This document shows, in pieces, positions 1 to 6,473 of a DNA stretch of 13,863 bases. A program made the translations under genes and the position numbers. Under the pieces are notes generated by a model. That model had not been told where the DNA came from, made no database searches, and saw only the letters and a list, made by a program, of their open reading frames with translations. Each line of letters starts with the position of its first letter. The stretch's first letter is position 1. The stretch is from Syntrophobacterales bacterium (GTDB taxonomy: Bacteria > Desulfobacterota > Syntrophobacteria > BM002), in assembly GCA_030601545.1 (NCBI GenBank), contig JAUVTM010000029.1, positions 1-13,863 of the forward strand, read 5' to 3'.

Positions 1-1
1 G

Positions 2-229
2 GTGATACAGCGACGTATCGATGGTCTCGACAATCCCAGAGGAGTGAAGGTTAAGGGAGAGTGGTTCGATATTTCCGGTCATCGAGTCTTCCGTCTCTTT
101 GAAGCAGAGGATGGTGCTCACGTGGCTGCTTCTTTTTACGATTGGACTGATCTCGGGGTAGCAGAGTTGATTCCCGTTGTTGAAACCGAATTCGCCCTTA
201 AACTGCTCAAGAGGGTCAGTCGCAAATAA
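2..229 (+). CDS. DUF3303-like small protein, 3' part (5' end outside window)
   Basis: The frame is open from the first complete codon to TAA at 227-229, giving 75 residues. The first codon is GTG, but the window begins there without a visible ribosome binding site, so this is probably the C-terminal part of a gene that starts upstream. The stretch GEWFDISGHRVFRLFEAED, then WTDL, then ELIPVVETEFA resembles the DUF3303 family: about 90-100 residues, a SW/EW-hydrophobic strand, 'F.L.EA.D', 'W.DL' and 'PV' near the end. Members are small alpha/beta-barrel-like proteins of unknown function. I recognise the pattern from memory only; the function is unknown. The stop codon touches the palindromic repeat at 230-421. 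Confidence 0.6.
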   Translation: MIQRRIDGLDNPRGVKVKGEWFDISGHRVFRLFEAEDGAHVAASFYDWTDLGVAELIPVVETEFALKLLKRVSRK

Positions 230-421
230 ACCCTAACGTTGCAAACCCACACCGGCTAAAATCGCTAGGCTCGCACTATAGAACACCATCTGCGGCTGTG
301 CTCGCCTCGGCCAGGATCTCACGTACGGTGAAGTACGCTTCGTCCTGACCGAGCCTGTGCGCAGCCACATCTGGCGCACTCTAGCGCGTTTTCCCTCGGA
401 GTAGGTCTGCAACGTTAGGGT
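230..421. repeat. MITE-like palindromic element with 14-bp perfect terminal inverted repeats
   Basis: The left end accctaacgttgca (230-243) is exactly the reverse complement of the right end tgcaacgttagggt (408-421), and the similarity continues imperfectly inward for a further 10 or so bases. The interior is itself a long imperfect palindrome. A central hairpin pairs 306-326 with 333-353 (both arms contain ctcgg, cagga and cgtac), and an outer layer pairs aaaatcgctag (258-268) with ctagcgcgtttt (381-392). No convincing ORF or transposase lies inside. The structure fits a non-autonomous, transposase-mobilised element or a large folded repeat. No clear target duplication is visible at its edges. 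The left end begins one base after the stop of the preceding gene. Confidence 0.7.
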
Positions 422-516
422 AAAATGTGTGAGTAGTCGCAGTTTATTTAGGAGAATGCGAGCCACTCAGACTACCCAAGTATATGGTAATTCATTGCAT
501 CCGTGTGGTGGTCAAC

Positions 517-546
517 TTGACAGCAGAGATTCTCATGGGCTAACCT
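517..546 (+). promoter_or_regulatory. Candidate sigma70-type promoter for the lipoprotein gene
   Basis: A perfect TTGACA (517-522) is followed after 18 bases by TAACCT (541-546), a weak -10. It lies about 115 bases before the lipoprotein start, on the correct strand. The -10 match is only moderate, so this is tentative. I see nothing else readable between the repeat (ending 421) and the gene. Confidence 0.3.
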
Positions 547-661
547 GATGCTGTATTTTGGGAGCACCCTGGTGTCTGCCCGGATGTTTCAAGGATTGAC
601 GTCGCGAGACCATGGATACGGGCAGCCATTTGATTGAATCCCGCCATAGCGGAGACGGGTG

Positions 662-1975
662 ATGCAGCGCGCAAGTCTTAGGACCTGGATGAAATGTTTA
701 CTGATGGTGCTGATGCTCATCAGTGGCTGCAGCAGACCACTAGTGAGCAGGCTGGTGACCATCGAGACGGTGAAACCCCCAGAGGTTGACATCCAGAGAG
801 TTAAAATAATTGGTGTCCTGCCTTTCAAAAGTCCTGAACAGACCGTAGGGCGACAACTGCAAATGGAGATGGTTGAAGGACTTACCGGTGAGATGTTCCT
901 GGCACTAACGGTACAAGTGGACAAGAATTTTCAGCCGAATTCTGATGCCTTTCGCAAATTGGGTAAAAAAGCTGATGTCAATGGGTTGCTACTGGGTGAG
1001 ATCACCGAATATTCTGTGCTGGTCTCGACAGATACCATACCCATGCTGGCCCTTCGAGAATTTGGTACTGGCGAACCGGCAGAATACGGCTGGCTGGCCG
1101 TAAATGAGGATCCATCCATCGGAGATATTTTCTACTACAGCCTTGAGAACTTACAGCGTCCAAACATCGTTCAGGTTTACATTACCAGGATGTCCTACTC
1201 CCTGGCCGTGCATCTGCGTCTAATTGAGGCTACGAGTGGCAGCACCATCTGGGAGAAAGAAATCTCCAGACATTTGGAAAGATTTAGTCTGTCTGGTGGT
1301 CCAGTGAATACAGAAGCCGAGATCAGACGTATCCAGGTCTCAGTTGTTAAGGAGGTGGCTACTCACTTGAGGCCACAGGAGTCCACCGTACAGCGAATGC
1401 TAAGGGGCCCCCTGATCACTATTGATCCAAAGGTTACCAAGCTGATCCGCAAGGGAATTGATGCGGCTGCCCGCAACAATTGGGGGCAAGCTGAAAGTTT
1501 GTTCCTGCAAGTGCTGGAAAAGGACCCTGACCAGTGCACCATCATCGGCAACCTCGGTGTGGTGTATGAGAAAAGCGGGAGATTCTTGGAGGCGTTGGCC
1601 GCTTACGAGCGGGCATATCGCTGTCAGCCGCGAGATCCAACTTATCGCTACTATAGTGATGATTTGCAGACTGCTTTTGCTCCAGACCTCAGTAAAGAAG
1701 ACTTGCCGACTGTAGTGCTTGGCGTGCGCGAGGATGGAGTCATGTACCTGGACGGAGGAGAAAATCGCCGCCATCATCCGGGCGATACTTTTGTCATATA
1801 CCGGGCGCAGTCTATACGGGACCGGAAGACGGCTGAAATCAAGACGTATGTGGAAACTGAGTTGGCCAGAGGAGAAATAATCGAAGTTCGTGAGCAAATG
1901 TCTTTGGGACGACTCCTGCTGTATGATCCTGAGAGAGAAGTGCGGAGAGGCGACATGGTACGGTTCGAAAAGTGA
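662..1975 (+). CDS. Lipoprotein with CsgG/LpoB-like N-domain, TPR pair and FlgT-like C-terminus
   Basis: This is a 437-residue predicted outer-membrane or periplasmic lipoprotein. The ATG at 662 is chosen because GGAG (651-654) lies 7 bases upstream; GTG at 659 and ATG at 689 are alternatives. The N-terminus is a signal peptide (MKCLLMVLMLISGC) with lipobox ISGC, so lipidation falls on Cys23. Residues about 45-240 carry 'VKIIGVLPFKSP', 'GLLLGEITEYS' and 'SLAVHLRLIEATSGSTIWEKE', strand patterns seen in CsgG/LpoB/FlgT-type lipoproteins. Residues about 257-327 form two TPR-like helix pairs ('NWGQAESLFLQVLEKDP', 'GRFLEALAAYERAYRCQP'). The tail, about 350-437 ('GVMYLDGG', 'PGDTFVIYR', 'RRGDMVRFEK'), resembles the FlgT C-terminal beta domain. 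The family assignment is from pattern memory. The role is unknown but would be in the cell envelope. It probably forms a two-gene unit with the coiled-coil gene 45 bases downstream. Confidence 0.7.
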   Translation: MQRASLRTWMKCLLMVLMLISGCSRPLVSRLVTIETVKPPEVDIQRVKIIGVLPFKSPEQTVGRQLQMEMVEGLTGEMFLALTVQVDKNFQPNSDAFRKLGKKADVNGLLLGEITEYSVLVSTDTIPMLALREFGTGEPAEYGWLAVNEDPSIGDIFYYSLENLQRPNIVQVYITRMSYSLAVHLRLIEATSGSTIWEKEISRHLERFSLSGGPVNTEAEIRRIQVSVVKEVATHLRPQESTVQRMLRGPLITIDPKVTKLIRKGIDAAARNNWGQAESLFLQVLEKDPDQCTIIGNLGVVYEKSGRFLEALAAYERAYRCQPRDPTYRYYSDDLQTAFAPDLSKEDLPTVVLGVREDGVMYLDGGENRRHHPGDTFVIYRAQSIRDRKTAEIKTYVETELARGEIIEVREQMSLGRLLLYDPEREVRRGDMVRFEK

Positions 1976-2020
1976 GGGAGCAGAACCAGCAGTTCAGTGG
2001 ACCCAACGGGTGGTAACGTT

Positions 2021-2212
2021 ATGTACATCCGAGAAATCGCCAGGAGTCTCTATCAACTGAAGAAGCGGGTGGAGGAACTTGAGCAGGCTTGCAACTCGGC
2101 GCCACTTGGAGAAAAGCGGGAGGAGCTAGAGCGTGAGCTCGCTAAGACCCGGCTTGAGTATAAAAGGGTAAAGAACATCCTTGAGGGAGCGAAGGAGTCT
2201 CCTCCTCACTAA
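2021..2212 (+). CDS. Small coiled-coil protein of unknown function
   Basis: This is a 63-residue protein. The ATG at 2021 has a purine-rich GGGTGG (2009-2014) six bases upstream and is preferred to the in-frame GTG at 1997, which lacks one. The sequence is almost entirely charged helix with heptad spacing of Leu/Ile/Val (IARSLYQLKKRVEELEQ, then REELERELAKTRLEYKRVKNILEG), broken by a short NSAPLGEK loop. It therefore probably folds as a helical hairpin or coiled-coil dimer. There is no signal peptide, cysteine or membrane segment. It follows the lipoprotein gene by 45 bases on the same strand with no terminator between, so co-transcription is likely. I do not recognise the family. Confidence 0.6.
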   Translation: MYIREIARSLYQLKKRVEELEQACNSAPLGEKREELERELAKTRLEYKRVKNILEGAKESPPH

Positions 2213-2541
2213 GAACGTGAACGAGGATCCACACTGACTGATTTTCAGCAAAGAAAAGGCCCCAACAAACGTTGTCCCATCTGGTTGTTCCCGGGCCACC
2301 GTTCTCCCCCCAGCGTCATCATGAACGCCGGTATTTCTGCCACCTGGCTGGGTTACTAGGTCCGCCCAGTAGGCCCTGTAAAACTATCTTTCTCAGGCCA
2401 ACCGTGATGGCTCCCGCTCATTGGGACCATTATCAATCTATCATGGTTCAGCTGTTTTGCCAAGATAATTATTAGGTCTCGTTTGAACTTGATCAGCCTT
2501 GGAATCGCGTGTAGAGTATCGTTGCGTGCGGCTGGCATGAG
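2213..2541. other. Intergenic gap without a convincing gene
   Basis: These 329 bases separate the coiled-coil gene from the potassium channel gene. A 67-codon open frame at 2272-2475 has no ribosome binding site and low-complexity, Pro/His-rich content, so I do not call it. A short hairpin (tactagg at 2354 with cccagta) has no T-run after it and is not a terminator. No riboswitch core that I know can be recognised. The only site of note is the candidate promoter at its right end. Confidence 0.5.
2489..2517 (+). promoter_or_regulatory. Candidate promoter for the potassium channel gene
   Basis: TTGATC (2489-2494) is separated by 17 bases from TAGAGT (2512-2517), each four matches to the sigma70 consensus. 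It would place the transcript start about 30 bases before the channel ATG. This is a weak call made from spacing and position only. Confidence 0.25.
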
Positions 2542-2553
2542 GTGAATCGGCAC

Positions 2554-3738
2554 ATGCGAGAAGAACTCCATAGACCGGCTGTCCACAGGAGGAAACGGTT
2601 CGGTCCCATCATGAGACGGCTGATAAAGAATCGCACTTTCCCGGTGCTCGGTGCCATTCTGCTTGTTTTCTTACTGAGTTCCCTGGGGGTGCTGCTCTTT
2701 GAATACCCTGCCAACCAGAGTTTTCATAGCCTGTGGGACGCAATCTGGTGGACCCTTGTCACTGCCGCCACCGTTGGCTACGGTGATAAGGTTCCTTTGA
2801 CCACCGGCGGACGATTTGTTGCCATTTTGGTCATGTTATTTGGCATTGGGCTTTTGGGCATGGTCACCGGTGGGATTGCATCCTGGCTGGTGGAATGGAA
2901 GATCAAGGAGGGGAGCGGCTTGGCCGATCAGAAAAAAGTAAAAAAGCATTTTGTTATCTGTGGTTGGAAAAATGAGATGGTCTCAGTGCTTGAGGACATA
3001 CTCAGGGTTAACCCGGATCTTTCCGATGAGGACATTGTTGTAGTGAGTACGGTGGAACCGGTGGAAGTGGAGAATTTACGCTCCCGTCCGAGTCTCCAAA
3101 ACATTCGCTTTGTCCGGGGTGACTACGTGGAGGAGAATGTCCTGCTCCGCGCCAATATCAAGCAAGCCGCCAAAGTGCTTGTCCTCGCAGACAACAGCAC
3201 CCAGGCGTCCGATCAGGAAGTGGATGCGCGCACTGTCATGAGCGTTCTGACCATCAAAACAATATCCAAGGATATATACACGTGCGTGGAACTGATTGAT
3301 GCAAAGTTCAAGCGCTACCTGGAAAATGTCCATTGCGACGAGATTGTCTTGAGCCGCGAATACAATAGGATTCTCCTGGCTAACGCCACGGCGGCTTCTG
3401 GCATTGCCCACATCATACAAGGTTTACTCGATGTGGAGGGTAGTCGGCTCGTCACCAAAAACTTCCCGGCCCAGTTCGTGGGGGATACCTTTGCCAATCT
3501 CAGCAAATATTTTATGGAGGCTGAAAACACCATCCTCATCGGCATATTGGAAAATACCGGCAACATTTTCCAGCGCAAGCGAGAAGCACTCCAGGAGGCC
3601 CAGAAGACCCCGGACATCTCCCGGCTGGTATCCAATCTCCAAGAGGTAAAAGAGCTGCGAGGGAATCTGCCGGTGTTCAATCCCGGGCCAGAATATGAGC
3701 TTAAATCATACTCCCGGGCGATACTGATTCAAGCCTGA
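2554..3738 (+). CDS. MthK-type potassium channel with RCK (TrkA-N/TrkA-C) gating domain
   Basis: This is a 394-residue inner-membrane K+ channel subunit. The ATG at 2554 is preferred to GTG 2542 because GAGGTGA (2539-2545) lies eight bases before it. A basic N-terminus is followed by a first membrane helix (about residues 30-50), a pore helix with the selectivity filter TVGYGD (73-78), and a second helix (about 88-115) with glycines where the MthK hinge lies. Residues about 130-260 are the RCK Rossmann domain. It begins KHFVICGW, as in MthK, in place of the canonical GxGxxG, and contains 'IRFVRGDYVEENVLLRANIKQAAKVLVLAD'. The end (about 290-394) fits an RCK_C/TrkA-C domain with an inserted charged helix. 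Ligand-gated tetrameric K+ conduction is known for the family; the ligand here is unknown. A possible internal start is annotated separately. Confidence 0.92.
   Translation: MREELHRPAVHRRKRFGPIMRRLIKNRTFPVLGAILLVFLLSSLGVLLFEYPANQSFHSLWDAIWWTLVTAATVGYGDKVPLTTGGRFVAILVMLFGIGLLGMVTGGIASWLVEWKIKEGSGLADQKKVKKHFVICGWKNEMVSVLEDILRVNPDLSDEDIVVVSTVEPVEVENLRSRPSLQNIRFVRGDYVEENVLLRANIKQAAKVLVLADNSTQASDQEVDARTVMSVLTIKTISKDIYTCVELIDAKFKRYLENVHCDEIVLSREYNRILLANATAASGIAHIIQGLLDVEGSRLVTKNFPAQFVGDTFANLSKYFMEAENTILIGILENTGNIFQRKREALQEAQKTPDISRLVSNLQEVKELRGNLPVFNPGPEYELKSYSRAILIQA
2905..2922 (+). promoter_or_regulatory. Possible internal ribosome binding site and TTG start for a free RCK subunit
   Basis: Inside the channel gene, AAGGAGG (2905-2911), a full anti-16S match, stands eight bases before an in-frame TTG (2920-2922; residue 123 of the 394). 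Initiation here would give a 272-residue soluble RCK protein beginning ten residues before FVICGW. MthK of Methanothermobacter is known to make free RCK subunits from an internal Met just before its own RCK domain, so the position is what that model would require. The Lys-Glu-Gly codons could also create the motif by chance. Confidence 0.35.
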
Positions 3739-3814
3739 TTTACTAGGCACTAAGGAGAGGGCAGAAGGCAGGAGAAGGCTGGAGTAATGGAGTGGTGGGG
3801 TAAGGCGAACTTAT

Positions 3815-3842
3815 GAAATCCCAAACTCCAAGCACCAAATTA
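3815..3842 (+). repeat. Dispersed intergenic repeat, left copy
   Basis: This stretch (gaaatccca...ccaagcaccaaatt) recurs in inverse orientation at 4619-4638 with a 7-base difference. It lies in the spacer before the cyclic-nucleotide-binding gene and runs on into A-rich 'accaaatgg' sequence. That is why the first in-frame ATG (3854) is unlikely to be the true start of that gene. Confidence 0.5.
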
Positions 3843-3883
3843 CCAAATGGAAAATGAGAAATGGCCAAAATGGGATATGCGAA

Positions 3884-4399
3884 ATGGATGAGCAGGGCGT
3901 CATTGAAAAACTGAGAAAGATTAAACTATTTCACACTGTCAAAGATGACGAGGAGAGACTGACCAAACTGGCACGCATCGTTACTTGGCAGCAGTGCAAA
4001 GCAGGAGTTGAGGTGCTCAGCGAAGGGACAGAAGGTAGCGAGTTATATATTCTTCAAAAAGGTAGGGTCAGGATTATCAAACGGACTCTCGATCAAGAAC
4101 GGTATACCATCGTCACCTTGAAGGACGATGAAGATGCCTTTTTCGGTGAACTGGCTCTGCTAGACAGAGAAGTTCGTTCTGCCTCGGTGCTTGCCGAAAC
4201 TGATTGCGAATTTCTAGTTATTAATCGGGAAGATTTCAACCAACTGGGAGAGGAGGATCCCCGGCTTGGCCTTTTGGTAACCAGGGCCATTGCCAAAGAG
4301 CTGTCCAAGAGACTGCGCAAAGCGAATCAAGACATGGTTTTGCTCTTCGAAGCATTGGTGGAGCAGGTGGCCGAAAGTGGTGGTCTGGAGGAAGGCTAG
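3884..4399 (+). CDS. Stand-alone cyclic-nucleotide-binding domain protein
   Basis: This is a 171-residue cytoplasmic protein. The ATG at 3884 (MDEQGVIEKL) is preferred to ATG 3854, because the ten extra codons come from repeat-like spacer; neither start has a strong ribosome binding site. Residues about 10-130 form a single cNMP-binding beta-roll: 'LFHTVKDDEERLTKLARIV', 'GSELYILQKGRVRIIKR', and the phosphate-binding cassette FGELALLDREVRSASV (about 87-102). In that cassette E89, R98 and S99 sit where CRP contacts the cyclic nucleotide. A helical tail ending QDMVLLFEALVEQVAES replaces any HTH domain, so it is not a CRP-type regulator. It lies 145 bases after the channel gene on the same strand. 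The channel lacks its own cNMP domain, so a role as a partner sensor is possible but unproven. Confidence 0.85.
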   Translation: MDEQGVIEKLRKIKLFHTVKDDEERLTKLARIVTWQQCKAGVEVLSEGTEGSELYILQKGRVRIIKRTLDQERYTIVTLKDDEDAFFGELALLDREVRSASVLAETDCEFLVINREDFNQLGEEDPRLGLLVTRAIAKELSKRLRKANQDMVLLFEALVEQVAESGGLEEG

Positions 4400-4410
4400 T
4401 TCTGATGTGA

Positions 4411-4446
4411 GATATTAGATTTTAGATTGTAGATTGCAGATTGAAG
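4411..4446 (+). repeat. Dispersed 'attttagattgcagattgaag' repeat
   Basis: Iterated (t)tagatt units followed by gcagattgaag are shared with 6324-6347 in the same orientation and with 6384-6418 in inverse orientation, both in the leu leader. It starts 12 bases after the cNMP-binding gene stop. No coding content. Confidence 0.55.
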
Positions 4447-4471
4447 CATGGAAATTACAAATCACAAAACC

Positions 4472-4531
4472 CAAATAACAAATGGTTCGACAAGCTCACC
4501 ACCCTGAGCCTAGTCGAAGGGCAAATAACAA
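4472..4531. repeat. REP-like palindrome flanked by a 10-bp direct repeat
   Basis: An imperfect palindrome pairs 4486-4498 (ttcgacaagctca) with 4505-4518 (tgagcctagtcgaa). It is bounded on both sides by the direct repeat caaataacaa (4472-4481 and 4522-4531). This is the layout of a short mobile palindrome inserted with target duplication into an A-rich repeat. Similar ttcgacaagctca palindromes are widespread as intergenic repeats in bacteria. Confidence 0.55.
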
Positions 4532-4545
4532 TGACTAAGGTCTCA

Positions 4546-4614
4546 GGTCTCAGTGTTCAGGTTTCAGCTTCTATGTTTCTTTTTCCTGACACCTGAAACC
4601 CGACACCTGAAACC
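4546..4614. repeat. Inverted repeat (gtttcag/ctgaaac) stem-loop
   Basis: The left arm 4546-4567 and the right arm 4593-4614 match as reverse complements at about 18 of 22 positions around a T-rich loop. Each arm consists of degenerate repeats of the caggtttcag/acctgaaac unit. It might weakly terminate transcription from the upstream gene, but there is no T-run directly after the stem. Confidence 0.5.
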
Positions 4615-4618
4615 TTGC

Positions 4619-4638
4619 AATTTGGTGCTTGGGATTTC
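4619..4638 (-). repeat. Dispersed intergenic repeat, inverted right copy
   Basis: This is the reverse complement of the repeat at 3815-3842, with the 7-base segment actccaa missing. The two inverted copies bracket the cyclic-nucleotide-binding gene. Confidence 0.5.
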
Positions 4639-4669
4639 GAATTTGTCACTTTTCCTGGGCACCGCTCGG

Positions 4670-4702
4670 AAAAAAGAAAAAGGCGGGAATTATCTTCCCG
4701 CC
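4670..4702 (-). terminator. Intrinsic terminator of leuA
   Basis: On the - strand a perfect 8-bp stem GGCGGGAA/TTCCCGCC (4702-4695 and 4689-4682) with a 5-base loop is followed by TTTTTCTTTTTT (4681-4670). It starts 10 bases after the leuA stop. On the + strand the stem lacks a comparable T-run. Confidence 0.9.
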
Positions 4703-4712
4703 CTCGTTTTCG

Positions 4713-6227
4713 TTAGACATTATTGGCGAAGAACCGATTGAAAGCATTAAGATATGCCCGGGCACTGGCCTCGATGACGTCCGGACTGGTGCCGACGCCC
4801 GAATAGGCCCGCCCCTCTATCTCCACTCGGACCATGGCTTCCCCGAGAGCGTCTTTCCCGGTGGTGATCGCCTTGATGTCGTATTCCATAAGTTTGCCTT
4901 GATAGCCGACGAGGCGTTCTATACAGCGATAGGTGGCATCCACCGGGCCGTTTCCTATGGCCGCGTCCGTAAGGATCTCATCCCCTTTCTTGAGCCGGAC
5001 CGACGAAAGCGGCGTGGTCTGGTCACCGCTCATGAACTGCATGCCAAGGAAGGTATAGGTTTCAGGCACTTTGGAGATTTCAATTTCCACAATACTGCTG
5101 AGATCCTTGGCAGTGATCTCCTTTTTCCGATCCGCCACATCAATGAAACGCTGGAATACCCGCTCAAACAATTCCTTTTCCAACTCAAAACCGAGATCCT
5201 TGAGCTCATGACGCACGGCGGCGCGCCCAGAGCGGGCGGTTAAAACCATGGAATGCTCTTTGATACCCACATCTTCCGGCCTCATGATCTCGTAGGTGCT
5301 GCGATCCTTGAGAATGCCGTCCTGGTGAATACCGGAAGAATGGGCAAAAGCGTTGGCGCCCACAATGGCCTTGTTGGGCTGAACCGGAATGTTCATCAGT
5401 CGACTGACCATCCGGCTGGTCCGATAAATCTCTTTGGTGTTGATGTCAGTATGGGCTTGGAAAACAGTTGGTCGGGTGCGCAGGGTCATTACTATCTCTT
5501 CCATTGAAGCGTTCCCTGCCCGTTCACCGATACCATTGACGGTGCACTCCACCTGCTGGGCACCGTTGCGCACGGCAGCGACAGAATTGGCCACAGCCAA
5601 ACCAAGATCGTTGTGGCAATGAACACTCAGGGTTACCTTGTCCAAGGCTGGGATGTTTTCCCGCAGACGGAGAATGAGATCGCCGAATTCATCAGGGGTG
5701 GCATAGCCCACGGTATCGGGGATATTTATGGTGGTTGCCCCCGCCTTGATGACCTCGTCAATCACCAGACAAAGATATCCAAAATCAGTGCGAGAGGCAT
5801 CTTCGGTGGAATATTCCACATCCGGGCAGAAACTTTTGGCATATTTGACTGACTCTACCGCCAGTTTCATGGCCTTGTCACGATCCATGCGAAGCTTTTT
5901 CTGAACATGGATGTCCGATGAGCCTAAGACCACATGTATCCTGGGCTGCTCAGCCTCACGAACGGATTCCCAGCAAATGTCTATATCCTGCTCAACCGCT
6001 CTGGCCAGGCCAGCTATGATGGGCTTTCTTACCTCTCGGGCCACCATCTTGACGGCCTGGGCGTCTCCGGGTGAAGAGCAGGGAAAGCCGGCTTCGATCA
6101 CGTTTACGCCAAGTCTTTCCAGTTGGAAGGCGATTTCCAACTTTTGCTTGGCGTTGAGTTTGGCACCAGGTACCTGCTCGCCGTCTCTCAAGGTGGTGTC
6201 GAAAATGACTATCTTCTTTGTTGCCAT
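4713..6227 (-). CDS. leuA: 2-isopropylmalate synthase
   Basis: This 504-residue cytoplasmic enzyme condenses acetyl-CoA with 2-oxoisovalerate, the first committed step of leucine synthesis. The ATG at 6227 is chosen because GGAGG lies five bases upstream; the in-frame TTG at 6239 overlaps that site. The N-terminal TIM barrel (about 4-270) shows IFDTTLRDGEQVPGA with the catalytic Arg-Asp, SVHCHNDLG with the metal-binding histidines, and NGIGERAGN. A linker follows with GIHQDGILKDRSTYEIMRPEDVG, as in bacterial LeuA. Residues about 365-500 form the LeuA dimerisation/leucine-feedback domain (PVDATYRCIERL..., GKDALGEAMVRVE...GVGTSPDVIEASARAYLNAFNRF). The length agrees with the family. Citramalate synthase is the main alternative, but the Leu-codon leader upstream argues for LeuA. 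No other leu gene lies in the window, and a strong terminator follows directly. Confidence 0.93.
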   Translation of the reverse strand: MATKKIVIFDTTLRDGEQVPGAKLNAKQKLEIAFQLERLGVNVIEAGFPCSSPGDAQAVKMVAREVRKPIIAGLARAVEQDIDICWESVREAEQPRIHVVLGSSDIHVQKKLRMDRDKAMKLAVESVKYAKSFCPDVEYSTEDASRTDFGYLCLVIDEVIKAGATTINIPDTVGYATPDEFGDLILRLRENIPALDKVTLSVHCHNDLGLAVANSVAAVRNGAQQVECTVNGIGERAGNASMEEIVMTLRTRPTVFQAHTDINTKEIYRTSRMVSRLMNIPVQPNKAIVGANAFAHSSGIHQDGILKDRSTYEIMRPEDVGIKEHSMVLTARSGRAAVRHELKDLGFELEKELFERVFQRFIDVADRKKEITAKDLSSIVEIEISKVPETYTFLGMQFMSGDQTTPLSSVRLKKGDEILTDAAIGNGPVDATYRCIERLVGYQGKLMEYDIKAITTGKDALGEAMVRVEIEGRAYSGVGTSPDVIEASARAYLNAFNRFFANNV

Positions 6228-6323
6228 GATTGCCTCCAAAAATAGAAGGGGTTAGAGGAAGGTCAGATTCATCTGCCGCTTCGTTCGCTGCAAGAGCCAG
6301 CCCCATGCTCACCACCTCCTTCC

Positions 6324-6418
6324 GATTTTAGATTTTAGATTGCAGATATTGTTCTTAAGTTCCTCGCTTTCTCACCTCTCAGGAAAAATCTTCAATCTGC
6401 ACTCTGCAATCTAAAATG
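6324..6418. repeat. Inverted pair of 'attttagattgcag' repeats in the leu leader
   Basis: attttagattgcag (6332-6345) and ctgcaatctaaaat (6404-6417) are exact reverse complements, each embedded in a longer degenerate repeat (6324-6347 and 6384-6418). Together they form a roughly 95-base stem-loop-like unit between the attenuator and the leuA ribosome binding site. The same family occurs at 4411-4446. Confidence 0.6.
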
Positions 6419-6448
6419 AAAAAGGCCATGAGCTTTTTGCCCATGGCC
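6419..6448 (-). terminator. leu attenuator (intrinsic terminator upstream of leuA)
   Basis: On the - strand GGCCATGGGC (6448-6439), loop AAAAA and GCTCATGGCC (6433-6424) pair over 10 bp with a single G-U, followed by TTTTT. It lies between the Leu-rich leader peptide and leuA, 25 bases after the leader stop. That placement marks it as an attenuator rather than the end of a gene. The 5' arm can instead pair with 6498-6489 (GCCCATTGCC, nine of ten positions), giving an antiterminator. Confidence 0.85.
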
Positions 6449-6473
6449 CTTGTTAGTTTCGTCCGGCAGGTGG

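Noticed and set aside
233..466. 77-codon open frame on the - strand
   Set aside because: It lies within and beside the palindromic repeat; the Arg/Ser/Leu-rich translation has no ribosome binding site and is explained by the repeat.
2354..2372. Hairpin in the gap before the channel gene as a terminator or riboswitch element
   Set aside because: The stem is short with a mismatch, no T-run follows, and no conserved riboswitch core is recognisable.
2272..2475. 67-codon + strand open frame between the coiled-coil and channel genes
   Set aside because: No ribosome binding site, no recognisable fold, Pro/His-rich low-complexity translation.
4411..4640. CRISPR array in the repeat-rich spacer
   Set aside because: Repeats are degenerate, of different families and orientations, without regular spacers, and no cas genes are present.
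4629..5243. 204-codon + strand open frame opposite leuA
   Set aside because: It runs antisense through the well-supported leuA coding region and its terminator; a shadow frame.
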